Below, in pieces: positions 1-6,042 of a stretch of 7,614 nt of DNA. Made by a program: the position numbers and the translations under genes. The notes beneath the pieces were generated by a model that saw only the letters and a program-made list of their open reading frames with translations, was not told the origin of the DNA and ran no database searches. How positions within the stretch are numbered: the first letter of the stretch is position 1; every line of letters starts with the position of its first letter. Source of the DNA: Conexivisphaera sp046536535 (GTDB lineage: Archaea > Thermoproteota > Nitrososphaeria > Conexivisphaerales > Conexivisphaeraceae); contig JAWDMO010000063.1 of assembly GCA_046536535.1 (NCBI GenBank), positions 1 through 7,614 of the forward strand, read 5' to 3'.

Positions 1-241
1 CGCAGATCCTCTCGGGGGGCAGCCCCGTTATGTCCCTCCCGGCGAAGTAAACCCTCCCCGAGTCGGGCCTCACGACGCCGCATATGACCTTGAAGAGCGT
101 GGACTTCCCCGCGCCGTTCGGCCCTATGAGGGCAACGAGCTCGCCCTCCCCGACGTCCAGGCTCACGTTCCTGAGGGCCGACACGCCGCCGTAGCTCTTG
201 GAGACGTCCACCAGCCTGAGGAGCAGCTCCCCCCGGGACAC
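1..241 (-). CDS. ABC transporter ATP-binding protein, branched-chain amino acid (LivF/LivG) type, N-terminal part
   Basis: This is the first 80 codons of an ATPase that runs off the left edge of the window. Seen: a typical N-terminal strand with the aromatic nucleotide-stacking residue (KSYGG, residues 15-19) and a perfect Walker A loop GPNGAGKST at residues 40-48. After it comes a segment of the type RVYFAGRDITGLPPERI (63-79), which is usual in ATPases of branched-chain amino acid or urea/amide importers. Such a subunit sits on the cytoplasmic face and couples ATP hydrolysis to permease movement. Walker B, the signature motif and the partner permeases lie outside the window, so the substrate is unknown and LivF cannot be told from LivG. 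I place the start at GTG 241 because an AATATT box lies about 27 nt upstream; a GTG one codon earlier (244) is equally possible. It reads in the same direction as the HAD gene but appears to have its own promoter. Confidence 0.85.
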   Translation of the reverse strand, partial: MSRGELLLRLVDVSKSYGGVSALRNVSLDVGEGELVALIGPNGAGKSTLFKVICGVVRPDSGRVYFAGRDITGLPPERIC

Positions 242-264
242 CACCCGACTCGTCCCGGTCGCGC

Positions 265-270
265 AATATT
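265..270 (-). promoter_or_regulatory. TATA-like box for the ABC ATPase gene
   Basis: On the minus strand an AATATT box is preceded by a purine-rich AAAAGG stretch that could be the BRE. Its centre is about 27 nt before GTG 241, the spacing expected for a leaderless archaeal transcript. A second AT-rich run, TTTAACGG, lies further upstream at about 284-291. No T-rich terminator for the HAD gene is visible on the minus strand in this 77-base gap. Confidence 0.45.
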
Positions 271-318
271 TCCTTTTCCGTTTCCGTTAAACGCCGGACG
301 TCCCCCGCGCCCGCCGGC

Positions 319-975
319 TCAGCGGCCGGGCTTCCCGAGGATCGCGAGGAGGCCCCTGAGGTCCGATATCACTGCGTCGGGCTTCTCCGCGGGGCAGTAA
401 GCCCCCCTCACCACGAGGACGGAGAAGCTGCCAATGCGCTTGGCCGGGATCACGTCGTAGTCCCGATCGCCCACCACGACCGCCTCCCCGGGCCTGATGG
501 ACAGCCTCCTCGCGGCTTCGACGAATATGTCTGGCTCGGGCTTCCCCCGCTGCACGTCGTCCCCGCCGACCAGCGCGTCCGGGATGGACGCTATCCCCGC
601 GGAATCCATGAACTTCCTGGCCGTCCCCGACGGCAGCGACGTGGCGATTGAGATCCTGTAGCCGAGCTCCTTGAGCCTCCTGAGCGCGTCGGGGACCTCT
701 GGGAACGCCCTGACCTCGCCCGCGTGCTCCTCCAGGTAGCTCGCCCTCAGGTTTGTCAGCTCCATCAGGGACGACGTGCTGCCCGTGAACGCGTCCGCGA
801 TCCTGGACGCCGGGAGGCCCACGAGCTGCTCGATGTCGGACGAGCTCACGCTGTACCCCAGCGAGCGGAGGGCGAACTCCCACGCCCTCGACACGAGCTG
901 CACGGTGTCGAGGAGCGTGCCGTCCAGATCGAACAGTATGCCCCTGACGCCCCTGGGCGCCGAACAGCCGTTCAT
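319..975 (-). CDS. HAD-superfamily phosphatase (phosphoglycolate phosphatase / pyrophosphatase PpaX-like)
   Basis: This 218-residue soluble hydrolase has the four HAD motifs. Motif I is FDLDGTLLDT with nucleophile Asp16 and acid/base Asp18. Motif II is the threonine in SIATSLPSG (Thr112). Motif III is the lysine of RGKPEPDIF (Lys145). Motif IV is VVVGDRDYD (Asp170, Asp174), which binds Mg2+. A helical cap of about 75 residues sits between motifs I and II, as in subfamily I. Such enzymes remove phosphate from small metabolites such as phosphoglycolate, sugar phosphates or pyrophosphate. The substrate cannot be read from sequence. The frame is open to an ATG at 1002, but that codon is part of the TATA box. 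ATG 975 lies about 29 nt downstream of the box and leaves only about 12 residues before motif I, so I take 975 as the start. The gene is divergent from the thioredoxin reductase gene and ends 77 bases before the ABC gene. Confidence 0.88.
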   Translation of the reverse strand: MNGCSAPRGVRGILFDLDGTLLDTVQLVSRAWEFALRSLGYSVSSSDIEQLVGLPASRIADAFTGSTSSLMELTNLRASYLEEHAGEVRAFPEVPDALRRLKELGYRISIATSLPSGTARKFMDSAGIASIPDALVGGDDVQRGKPEPDIFVEAARRLSIRPGEAVVVGDRDYDVIPAKRIGSFSVLVVRGAYCPAEKPDAVISDLRGLLAILGKPGR

Positions 976-1000
976 ACCGCCCCGCGTGCTCCGTGCCCCC

Positions 1001-1006
1001 ATATAA
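1001..1006 (-). promoter_or_regulatory. TATA-like box for the HAD phosphatase gene
   Basis: The minus strand reads TTATAT here in otherwise GC-rich DNA. Its centre is about 29 nt before ATG 975. The box overlaps the more upstream in-frame ATG (1002), which argues against that codon being the translation start. Confidence 0.5.
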
Positions 1007-1039
1007 CCAGATCGCGCGGCCCCGGTGTTTGCGCTACGC

Positions 1040-1047
1040 TTTTAACG
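1040..1047 (+). promoter_or_regulatory. TATA-like box for the thioredoxin reductase gene
   Basis: TTTTAACG, the only AT-rich stretch in this part of the divergent intergenic region, lies about 26 nt before ATG 1069. No ribosome binding site precedes that ATG, so a leaderless transcript is likely. Confidence 0.5.
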
Positions 1048-1068
1048 GATGGCGCTTGACGGCGCACA

Positions 1069-2058
1069 ATGGCGCTGGAGCTCAAGCTGGCGCAGGTGGG
1101 CGAGGAGGAGCTGGCGCCCGAGTACGACGTCGTGATCGTGGGCGCGGGGCCCGCGGCCATGAGCGCCGCGGTCTACAGCGCCCGGTTCATGCTGAGATCC
1201 GCGACGATAGGGGAGGAACCGGGCGGGCAGCTGACGCTCGCCGGCGTGATCGACGATTACCTGGGGCTGCCGGACATTGCGGCGCCCGATATGATAGGCC
1301 GCTTCAGGGATCACGCGGGCAAGTACGGGGTCCCGCTGATAATGGACCGCGTCGAGGCGATCGAGGACCTCGGGGACTCCAGGAAACGCGTGGTGACCCT
1401 GGGGGGACGCGAGACGGTCGCGAAGGCCGTCATAGTGGCGATCGGATCCAAGAGGAGGAAGCTGGGGGTCCCCGGCGAGGACCGGTACAACGCGAGGGGG
1501 GTCAGCTACTGCAGCGTCTGCGACGCGCCGCTCTTCAGGGGCGCCGAGGCAGTCGCGGTCGTGGGGGGCGGCGACTCCGCGGTGGAGGGCGCCGCCATGC
1601 TGGCCGACTACGCGAAAAAGGTCTACCTGATTCACAGGAGGGATTCCTTCAGGGCCCAGCCGATAAACGTCGATGGGCTGCGCAGGAGGCGCAACGTGGA
1701 GTTCATGCTGAACTCGTACGTCAGGGAGATCAGGGGCGACACGAGGGTGCGCGAGATAGACGTCGAGGACGCGGGGAAGGGGAGCCGGTCCACGCTGAAG
1801 GTGGACGGCGTCTTCATAGAGATAGGATTCGAGCCGGATACGGAGTTCGCCAGGAGAAATGGCCTGGGCATCGACGACGGGGGATACATAAAGGTGGACG
1901 GGTGGATGAGGACCACCGCGCCCGGGGTGTTCGCGGCGGGGGACTGCACGAGCGCATGGGTGGGCTTCAGGCAGATAGTGACCGCGGTCGCCCAGGGCGC
2001 GGTCGCGGCGTATTCCGCCAGCCGCTACATCAGGGAGAGGTGGCCCGGCGGACGGTGA
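1069..2058 (+). CDS. trxB: Thioredoxin reductase (NAD(P)H, FAD-dependent)
   Basis: This 329-residue flavoenzyme would pass electrons from NAD(P)H through FAD and a redox-active disulfide to thioredoxin or a related small redox protein. Seen in order: the FAD dinucleotide fold VIVGAGPAAMSAA (about residues 22-34), the PGGQL flavin segment, and the active-site CxxC as CSVC (Cys148, Cys151; CATC is more common in the family). Then come the second nucleotide fold VVGGGDSAVEGA (from about 164), HRRDSFRA (189-196), which marks NADPH-type binding, and the closing FAD motif FAAGDCTS (D292). The length is normal for low-molecular-weight TrxR (about 310-330), with an extra 18 N-terminal residues before the first strand. 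The TATA-to-ATG spacing supports the start. It is followed within 50 bases by the nucleoside phosphorylase gene in the same direction, and no link to cobamide synthesis is evident. A ferredoxin:thioredoxin or other TrxR-like oxidoreductase role is possible, but the intact HRRD motif favours NADPH. Confidence 0.93.
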   Translation: MALELKLAQVGEEELAPEYDVVIVGAGPAAMSAAVYSARFMLRSATIGEEPGGQLTLAGVIDDYLGLPDIAAPDMIGRFRDHAGKYGVPLIMDRVEAIEDLGDSRKRVVTLGGRETVAKAVIVAIGSKRRKLGVPGEDRYNARGVSYCSVCDAPLFRGAEAVAVVGGGDSAVEGAAMLADYAKKVYLIHRRDSFRAQPINVDGLRRRRNVEFMLNSYVREIRGDTRVREIDVEDAGKGSRSTLKVDGVFIEIGFEPDTEFARRNGLGIDDGGYIKVDGWMRTTAPGVFAAGDCTSAWVGFRQIVTAVAQGAVAAYSASRYIRERWPGGR

Positions 2059-2080
2059 CCGGGGGACCGGGGATTACGCA

Positions 2081-2087
2081 GAAATAG
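2081..2087 (+). promoter_or_regulatory. Weak TATA-like box before the nucleoside phosphorylase / cobamide cluster
   Basis: GAAATAG lies in the 49-base gap after trxB, about 24 nt before GTG 2108. If real, it is the promoter for the whole cobamide cluster; otherwise the cluster reads through from trxB. I see no folded leader resembling a cobalamin riboswitch in this gap, which is too short for one. Confidence 0.35.
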
Positions 2088-2107
2088 CATGTGGATCCAG
2101 CATCCGC

Positions 2108-2830
2108 GTGAGCAGGCGCCTGGACCGGGAACCCGTCCACATAAGGGCGAGGCCGGGCGACGTGGCGGAGCTGGCAATAGTGATGGGGGACCCCGTGCGC
2201 GTGGAGCAGGCATCATCCCTCCTGAGCGACGTCAGGCTGGTCAACTCGTACCGCGGATACCTTACGTACACGGGGCGCCGCGGGAACCTGCCCGTGACCA
2301 TCGCCTGCCACTGCATAGGGGGACCATCGGCCGCCATCGCGGTCGAGGAGCTCGCGATGCTCGGGGCGCGCAGGATAGTCCGCGTGGGCACGGCCGGCGC
2401 GTTCGTCCCCGGGATAGCCGACGGGGACGTGGTGGTGCCCAGTTCGGCGTTCCACATGAGCATGCTGCCGCTCATGTACTCCGGGGTCCCGGGGCCCGCG
2501 ATGCCGGATCCCGCCCTGAGCGAAGCGGTGGCCCGCTCCGTGGAGGCGGCCGGGTTGAGGGTCCACGTGGGTCCGGTGTTCTCCAGCGACGCGTTCTACC
2601 TGGAAGGACCGGAGGTCATGGAGAGGTGGAGATCCGCGGGCGCGATCGCCGTCGAGATGGAGTGCGCGACCCTGTTCGCCGTGGCCGCCGCCAGGGGGGT
2701 GGCAGCCGCGTCGGCGCTGATAATCAGCAACAACCTGGCCACGCGGAGCAGGGTGCTCAGCACGGACGAGCTCAGGCCGGTGACGCTCGGGATCGTGGGC
2801 GCGATAATCGACGGGATGTCCCGCGCATGA
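2108..2830 (+). CDS. Nucleoside phosphorylase, PNP/uridine phosphorylase family (NP-I, hexameric type)
   Basis: This 240-residue cytoplasmic enzyme would split a nucleoside with phosphate to give the free base and (deoxy)ribose 1-phosphate. Seen: His11 near the N-terminus, the phosphate loop VMGDPVRVEQ (Asp28, Arg31), and SYRGYLTYTG (the arginine contributed across the dimer in the family). RVGTAGAFVPGI follows, then the SSDAFY segment, and VEMECATLF, which carries the Met/Glu ribose-binding pair. The sequence AIAVEELAMLGA is typical of the fold. Where E. coli PNP has the purine-contacting Asp204, this protein reads SNN (207-209). I therefore cannot choose between purine nucleoside, methylthioadenosine and uridine as substrate. 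GTG 2108 is favoured because it follows the weak TATA box and leaves a normal family N-terminus. It heads the cobamide cluster, 43 bases before cbiZ. Confidence 0.85.
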   Translation: MSRRLDREPVHIRARPGDVAELAIVMGDPVRVEQASSLLSDVRLVNSYRGYLTYTGRRGNLPVTIACHCIGGPSAAIAVEELAMLGARRIVRVGTAGAFVPGIADGDVVVPSSAFHMSMLPLMYSGVPGPAMPDPALSEAVARSVEAAGLRVHVGPVFSSDAFYLEGPEVMERWRSAGAIAVEMECATLFAVAAARGVAAASALIISNNLATRSRVLSTDELRPVTLGIVGAIIDGMSRA

Positions 2831-2873
2831 CGTCTGGCGGACGCTCGATGCCCGGGGTGCGGGGAAACCGGGG

Positions 2874-4055
2874 GTGCGCGCGAAATTGGCCCGGGGATCG
2901 AGGGTCAGCTTCGAGGGCGACGACGCAATCGTCATCGACATGGGCGCGGACCTGCGGGTCCTGGGCACCACGGTGACCGGGGGATCCGGCGCCGCGAGGC
3001 GCGCCGTGATGGGGAGGATCCGTGAGTACGTGCGCGATGGGGATTTCGAGGATTACGCCCGGGGGCTGGCGCGCCGTATCGGCGTCCCCGATAACTCACC
3101 GGTGTTCCTCACCGCGGCGGATCTCCGCGCGTCGTACGTGAGCTCCAGGTGCAGGGTCGGGCGGACGACCGCCGAGGTGCACGCGACGTTCGGCCTCTCC
3201 CTCCCCGGGATGGCGTGCCTGGGGGACGGCGGCGGGAACGGGCGCGGTCACACGATAAACGTGCTGGCCGTGCTTAACGCGCACCTCTCGCCGGCCGGCA
3301 TGCTGGACGCGTTCCGCGCTCTGTCGGAGGTCAAGGGGGCGCTCTCCGCGCTCTCCGGGTTCTCGTGCGAGGGATCGGCCGCCGTGGGCACCGTGTCGGA
3401 TGCGACGCTCGTGGCGGCGCCCGGCGGACGCCTGAGATACTCCGGGCTGGCGACGGCCGCCGGTAGGGCGATCGCCTGCGCGCTGACGTCCGCGTACGGG
3501 GAACTGAGCAGGAGGCTGGGGCCCCGCGGGAGGCTGAGGATCGCCATGAGCGCGCTGGACGATCCGGACTGCGACGACGGGGGAGTGGAGGCCGTCGCCA
3601 GGGCGCTCAGGTGCATGGACATGATGGAATCGGCGGGGCTGCTCCGGGCAACCCCGTCCGACGTCCCCCGGCGCCTGCTGGAGGAGCTGGGGTCGCACGG
3701 GGGCGCGGCGAACTTCACGGAGCTGGCGAACCGGGTCATCGGCTCGTGCGGGAGGGGATCCGCGGACGATCTCGATAGTGATGGCGGGCGGAAGGGGGAG
3801 CAGGCTGGGGTCGGTCGAGAAGCCCCTGATCCGCGTGTGCGGCCGGCCGATGATCGACGCCGTGCTCGCGGCCGCCGCCGCGATCGGGGAACCGATCCTG
3901 TGCACGAGCCCGGCGGCGCCGGCCACGGCGGATCTCTACTGCGGAACCGCGCGGTGCGTGAGGGGTTCCGGCGACTACGTCGGCGACCTGGGGACGGCGA
4001 TTGCCGCGGCGGGGACACCCGCGCTCGTCCTCCCGGCCGACATGCCCTTCCTTGA
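2874..4055 (+). CDS. cbiZ: Adenosylcobinamide amidohydrolase CbiZ with C-terminal extension; frame runs on into cobY
   Basis: CbiZ cuts the aminopropanol amide of salvaged (adenosyl)cobinamide to give adenosylcobyric acid, which re-enters synthesis through CbiB. Family marks seen: FLTAADLRASYVSS (78-91), HTINVLAVLNAHLS (126-139), EVKGALSAL (152-160) and GTVSDATLVAA (172-182), ending in a helix at about 190-216. A normal one-domain CbiZ would stop near there. Here about 75-80 further residues follow (roughly 217-293), with acidic and helical character. The frame then continues with no stop to 4055, overlapping cobY by 278 nt. From about residue 300 it is Arg/Gly-rich and looks like an out-of-frame reading of cobY. 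So either the protein carries an overprinted tail, or a +1 shift near 3750-3765 fuses it to CobY. GTG 2874 is the first possible ATG/GTG/TTG after an in-frame TAA inside the preceding gene. No TATA box lies in the 43-base gap, so it is probably co-transcribed with the phosphorylase gene. Confidence 0.85.
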   Translation: MRAKLARGSRVSFEGDDAIVIDMGADLRVLGTTVTGGSGAARRAVMGRIREYVRDGDFEDYARGLARRIGVPDNSPVFLTAADLRASYVSSRCRVGRTTAEVHATFGLSLPGMACLGDGGGNGRGHTINVLAVLNAHLSPAGMLDAFRALSEVKGALSALSGFSCEGSAAVGTVSDATLVAAPGGRLRYSGLATAAGRAIACALTSAYGELSRRLGPRGRLRIAMSALDDPDCDDGGVEAVARALRCMDMMESAGLLRATPSDVPRRLLEELGSHGGAANFTELANRVIGSCGRGSADDLDSDGGRKGEQAGVGREAPDPRVRPADDRRRARGRRRDRGTDPVHEPGGAGHGGSLLRNRAVREGFRRLRRRPGDGDCRGGDTRARPPGRHALP

Positions 4056-4320
4056 CCGCGGGGTGCCCGAGCTCAGGGCGTTCGTCGACATGGCGCTGCG
4101 GTCGGATGCCGCCGTGGTGACGCTCAACGTTTGCAGGAACGGCGTCTGCTATCAGCCCGGGATCTCGCTCTTCAATTCGCCGGGCGGCCCGTGGGAGGAT
4201 ATACACATATTGTGGCGCGCCGCGTTCCTCGACGTGGACGATCCCCGGGACCTCGAGGAGGCGAGGTCGCTTTGCGGTACCACGGCGGAAGGGAATCCGG
4301 CGGACTGGACTTCAGCGTGA
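3778..4320 (+). CDS. cobY: GTP:adenosylcobinamide-phosphate guanylyltransferase (CobY type)
   Basis: CobY transfers GMP from GTP to adenosylcobinamide phosphate, giving AdoCbi-GDP for CobS. It is the archaeal replacement for bacterial CobU. Seen: the nucleotide-binding loop MAGGRGSRLG followed by SVEKPLIRVCGRPMID (residues 2-27), which closely matches what I recall of methanogen CobY. There is a metal-site strand LVLPADMPFL (Asp88) and a C-terminal FLDVDDPRDLEEA segment. The length of 180 is near the usual 195. The frame stays open upstream, but GTG 3778 is its only ATG/GTG/TTG codon. Starting there removes most of the first strand, which is coded just upstream as TISIV. A GGGAGGGG run at 3750-3757 is 20 nt from GTG 3778 but 8 nt from the in-frame ACG at 3766. 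The real protein may therefore start at a non-AUG codon, or be the second half of a CbiZ-CobY fusion. MobA-like proteins share the fold, but the neighbours and VEKPLI motif favour CobY. Confidence 0.88.
   Translation: MMAGGRGSRLGSVEKPLIRVCGRPMIDAVLAAAAAIGEPILCTSPAAPATADLYCGTARCVRGSGDYVGDLGTAIAAAGTPALVLPADMPFLDRGVPELRAFVDMALRSDAAVVTLNVCRNGVCYQPGISLFNSPGGPWEDIHILWRAAFLDVDDPRDLEEARSLCGTTAEGNPADWTSA
4263..4267 (+). promoter_or_regulatory. Shine-Dalgarno site that decides the cobD start
   Basis: GAGGT lies inside the 3' end of cobY, 4 nt before TTG 4272. It supports TTG as the cobD start over the upstream open frame. Confidence 0.5.
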
Positions 4321-5318
4321 ACCTGAACCCGCTGCCGCCCCCCGCCGGGGTGACGGACGCGCTCAGGGGGTGCCTGTCGGAGGAGGCCGCGCGCGCGTAC
4401 CCCGATTACGAGTACCGGGATCTCGTGGAGGCGATCCGCTCCTTCTACGGATGCGATGAGGTTGTCCCGCTCAACGGCTCGTCCGAGGGCCTGCTGCTGG
4501 CCGCGCTCGCCGCGGGCGCCAGGAGGCTCGTGGTCGTGCAGCCGTCGTACGGCGAGCACCGCGACCTGGCGGAGGCGCTGGGAATCCGCTACGACCCGCT
4601 CCCGATGGATCTCCGGGAATCGGCGCTCGAGTTCGCGCTCGACCCCGGGAGGCTGCGCGGAGCCTGCGACGACCCCGACGCGCTGATAGCGCTGACGAAT
4701 CCGAACAACCCGACGGGGAGCTTCCTGGATCCGCGCGAGATCGAGGAGCTCGCGTCCGGGTGCAGGTCCTGGATCCTCCTGGACGAGGCATACGCCGAGC
4801 TGAGCGACGCGTATCCCGGGATCGCGCCGCCCCGCGGCGAGAGGCTCGTGGTCCTGAGGTCGCTGACCAAGTGGCTCTCCGTGCCGGGGCTGAGGATCGG
4901 GTTCGCGACGGCCCCGCGCGGGCTCGCGCGCAGGATGGACGCGCTGCGCTCCACGTGGAACGTCAACTCCGTGGCGGACTGTTTCGTCCGCAGGTCGCTC
5001 ACCGGCGAGGGGCCCGCGCTGCTCAGCTATATAACCCGGACCAGGGAATACGTCTCCATGGAGAGGTCGAGGGTGAGCGGGCGCCTGATGGACCTCGGGC
5101 TCGCTCCGTTCAGGGGTTCCGCGAACTTCCTCCTGATCAGATCGCGCGAGCCCTTGGATGGCCCCATCGAGCGCCTGAGGAGCCGCGGGATATCGGTGAG
5201 GGACGCGCGGACCTTCGAGGGGCTCGACCGGACGTTCTTCCGCGCCGCGATAAGGTCGCGCGCGGACGACGATGCGCTGCTGGAGGCGCTGGGGGAGGTG
5301 TTCGGGGCTGGGCGATGA
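4272..5318 (+). CDS. cobD: L-threonine-O-3-phosphate decarboxylase CobD (PLP-dependent)
   Basis: CobD decarboxylates L-threonine-O-3-phosphate to (R)-1-amino-2-propanol phosphate, the linker that CbiB attaches to adenosylcobyric acid. It is a fold-type I aminotransferase relative. Seen: YHGG at residues 3-6 and LDFSVNLNPL at 12-21, the N-terminal signature that separates CobD from histidinol-phosphate aminotransferase. Also seen are NPNNPTG (143-149), LLDEAYAEL with PLP-contacting Asp171, the Schiff-base lysine in SLTKWLS (Lys200), GLRIGF (Arg208), and a C-terminal FFRAAIRS substrate arginine region. I choose TTG 4272 because GAGGT lies 4 nt upstream and it leaves exactly the expected family N-terminus. 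The longer open frame back to 4131 would overprint cobY. The 348-residue product fits the family. It overlaps the end of cobY by 49 nt, which suggests translational coupling. No threonine kinase gene is seen in the window. Confidence 0.92.
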   Translation: MRYHGGRESGGLDFSVNLNPLPPPAGVTDALRGCLSEEAARAYPDYEYRDLVEAIRSFYGCDEVVPLNGSSEGLLLAALAAGARRLVVVQPSYGEHRDLAEALGIRYDPLPMDLRESALEFALDPGRLRGACDDPDALIALTNPNNPTGSFLDPREIEELASGCRSWILLDEAYAELSDAYPGIAPPRGERLVVLRSLTKWLSVPGLRIGFATAPRGLARRMDALRSTWNVNSVADCFVRRSLTGEGPALLSYITRTREYVSMERSRVSGRLMDLGLAPFRGSANFLLIRSREPLDGPIERLRSRGISVRDARTFEGLDRTFFRAAIRSRADDDALLEALGEVFGAGR

Positions 5319-6042
5319 CCCGCTGAGGGGGCTGTCCTCCCTGGTGGGTCTCCTCACGGTGATACCGGCGAGGGGGTCGCTGGAGGACGCCGCCCGCTGG
5401 TTCTACCTGGTTCCGATAGTCGGGTTCATCAGGGGGGCGATAACGTCCCTATCGCTCGTCGCCGCCGCGTGGACCCCGCCGTACGTCGTGGCCGCGCTGG
5501 CGGTCGTCCTCCACTACGTCGGACAGGGCTTCATGCACGCGGACGGCTTCTCGGACTTCAGCGAGGCGCTGCTCGCGTCCAGATCCGGCCTCGATCCGGG
5601 TACAATACTGAAGGATACGCACAGGGGATCGTTCGCGATCGCGTCGTTCTCCGCGTTCGCGCTGCTGCTCTTCGCGTCGTCGCTCTACGCCGTCTCATCT
5701 CACTTCTACATGTCGTTCATGGCCGCGGAGATAGGACAGGTGTCCGCGATGGCGGCCGCGCTGCACTTCGGGGGGCCCGAGCCGTACGACGGGATGGCTA
5801 AGGCGCTCAAGGCGCGCATGAACGCCTGGGTGCTCGCCGCGGTCTGCGCGTTCTCGGCCGCGCTGGTGTTCCTGATCGGGGGCGGCCCGTTCGCGATCGC
5901 GATACCGCTGGCGTCGCTGGCGATCGGCTACGTATCCGCGCTGACGGCGGACAGGGTCGTGGGGTTCACGAACGGCGACGCCCTGGGGTTCGCCGGCGAG
6001 ATATCGTTCCTGGCTTCGCTGCTGATGATCGCGCATGTATGA
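5272..6042 (+). CDS. cobS: Adenosylcobinamide-GDP ribazoletransferase (cobalamin 5'-phosphate synthase) CobS
   Basis: This integral membrane enzyme joins AdoCbi-GDP and alpha-ribazole phosphate to make adenosylcobalamin phosphate and GMP. Seen: an early PLRGLSSLVGLLTVIPA segment, the metal-binding HADGFSDFSEAL (89-100; family form HLDGLADxxDG), then KDTHRGSFAI (114-123; family form KDSRxGxFG). Near the C-terminus comes GFTNGDALGFAGEIS (231-245). About seven hydrophobic spans are visible, near 43-66, 69-85, 120-142, 147-165, 184-202, 206-225 and 243-256. ATG 5272 gives a normal length of 256 but has no ribosome binding site, and its first 14 residues look like overprinted cobD. A strong GGAGGTG at 5294-5300 is 7 nt before an in-frame CTG at 5308. 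Starting there gives an N-terminus MGDDPLRGL that fits the family better. It overlaps cobD by 47 nt (ATG) or 11 nt (CTG). Confidence 0.9.
   Translation: MRCWRRWGRCSGLGDDPLRGLSSLVGLLTVIPARGSLEDAARWFYLVPIVGFIRGAITSLSLVAAAWTPPYVVAALAVVLHYVGQGFMHADGFSDFSEALLASRSGLDPGTILKDTHRGSFAIASFSAFALLLFASSLYAVSSHFYMSFMAAEIGQVSAMAAALHFGGPEPYDGMAKALKARMNAWVLAAVCAFSAALVFLIGGGPFAIAIPLASLAIGYVSALTADRVVGFTNGDALGFAGEISFLASLLMIAHV
5294..5300 (+). promoter_or_regulatory. Strong Shine-Dalgarno site pointing to a non-AUG cobS start
   Basis: GGAGGTG is the full complement of the archaeal 16S rRNA tail. Downstream codons are CTG 5308 (in the cobS frame, 7 nt away) and ATG 5315 (14 nt away, in the wrong frame for CobS). 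This favours CTG 5308 as the real start. Confidence 0.4.

Noticed and set aside
993..2087. Long open frame on the plus strand overlapping trxB
   Set aside because: Arg/Gly-rich translation in a shifted frame of a well-recognised trxB gene; a GC-rich shadow.
2059..2107. Cobalamin riboswitch upstream of the cluster
   Set aside because: The gap is only 49 bases, and I see no B12-box-like sequence or space for the fold.
2213..2971. Minus-strand open frame opposite the nucleoside phosphorylase gene
   Set aside because: Low-complexity Arg/His/Pro composition and full overlap with a recognised family on the plus strand.
2089..2976. Plus-strand open frame in another phase, including the ATG that overlaps the phosphorylase stop at 2827
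   Set aside because: An ATGA overlap looked attractive as the cbiZ start, but it is in the wrong frame for every CbiZ motif, so GTG 2874 was kept.
4272..5318. Histidinol-phosphate aminotransferase as identity of the PLP enzyme
   Set aside because: The HGG and LDFSVNLNPL N-terminal signature and the cobamide neighbours point to CobD.
4152..5357. Open frame of about 400 codons on the minus strand opposite cobD
   Set aside because: It is rich in Arg, Pro and Gln with no motif, and the opposite strand carries a clear CobD with all PLP motifs.
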